Assembly: GCA_963787425.1 (NCBI GenBank)
Contig: CAWBCV010000011.1
Coordinates: 1-64,000 of the forward strand
Source: AP-15 sp963787425
GTDB taxonomy: Bacteria; Pseudomonadota; Alphaproteobacteria; ATCC43930; CGMCC-115725
Direction of reading: 5' to 3'
DNA length: 64,000 bases
Position 1 is the stretch's first letter; each line of letters begins with the position of its first letter. Under the pieces are notes generated by a model that saw only the letters and a list, made by a program, of their open reading frames with translations, ran no database searches and was not told the DNA's origin. Below, piece after piece: positions 63,948-64,000 of this stretch. A program made the position numbers and the translations under genes.

Positions 63948-64000
63948 ATGACTACGAACTCGGCACCCGTCAGCTCCTCATTGTGTGGTCCCGTCAATCT
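63948..64000 (+). CDS. Start of a gene cut by the window end
   Basis: ATG with GAGGGGAACGCC ahead, encoding MTTNSAPVSSSLCGPVN before the window ends. Too short to assign. Confidence 0.35.
   Translation, partial: MTTNSAPVSSSLCGPVN

Overview
The window is high-GC DNA from an alphaproteobacterium. Support comes from the codon use, many interspersed palindromic repeats of the kind common in Bradyrhizobium/Rhodospirillales-like genomes, and the families present (class III cyclase, CaiB-type CoA transferases, PEP-CTERM, MHS transporter). I cannot name genus or species. No CRISPR array, rRNA or replication origin was seen; one tRNA (Thr, GGT) is present.

Layout. (1) About 1-16.5 kb is a gene graveyard. 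Pieces of tex, a Baeyer-Villiger-type monooxygenase, hemolysin III, a MetE-like enzyme, a UvrD-type helicase, mtgA, a ParB-like protein, a VOC protein, an HATPase protein and an HNH protein carry stops, 1-nt frameshifts or truncations. Intact genes stand among them: an acetolactate-synthase-like TPP enzyme, a leucine-type dehydrogenase, an SDR and class I fructose-bisphosphate aldolase. Two insertion sequences (IS91 and IS6 families) lie here. (2) About 16.5-21.6 kb is a metal/cation module: a ferritin-like protein, a P2A-like P-type ATPase with an HMA-like N-terminus, a separate HMA-like membrane protein and two small DUF5132-like membrane proteins in one tight operon, plus a broken third small membrane protein facing it. 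(3) About 23.5-39.9 kb is a surface-polysaccharide locus. On the + strand are a broken gmhA, gmd, a broken second gmd-like gene, a TPR-glycosyltransferase and two methyltransferases with DUF4214-like N-termini. On the - strand are a 1504-codon ORF joining a class III nucleotidyl cyclase to three glycosyltransferase-like regions, a TPR protein, a DUF4214-like protein, a TylF-like methyltransferase and a secreted glycosidase-like protein. (4) About 40-64 kb is mostly metabolic: a solute-binding protein (frameshifted), a CNT nucleoside transporter, tRNA-Thr, a di-iron ferritin-like protein (frameshifted), MFS/MHS transporters, SDRs, a double CoA transferase, a DUF35/thiolase pair split by an IS1182-like element, an NHL protein flanked by two paralogous glycine-zipper proteins, a PEP-CTERM protein and mutS.

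How the genes fit together. The polysaccharide locus supplies GDP-sugar precursors (gmd), polymer assembly (four GT regions) and decoration (three methyltransferases), with a secreted hydrolase for trimming. The cyclase-GT fusion suggests a link between cyclic-nucleotide signalling and surface glycan synthesis; this is inference. In the ATPase module the HMA domains and small membrane proteins look like accessory or scaffold parts for the pump, also inference.

Caveat. Many defects are single-base indels, so assembly error is possible for isolated cases (solute-binding protein, ferritin-like protein, small membrane protein at 17 kb). The multi-lesion genes, and the long intact ORFs alongside them, argue that most decay is real.
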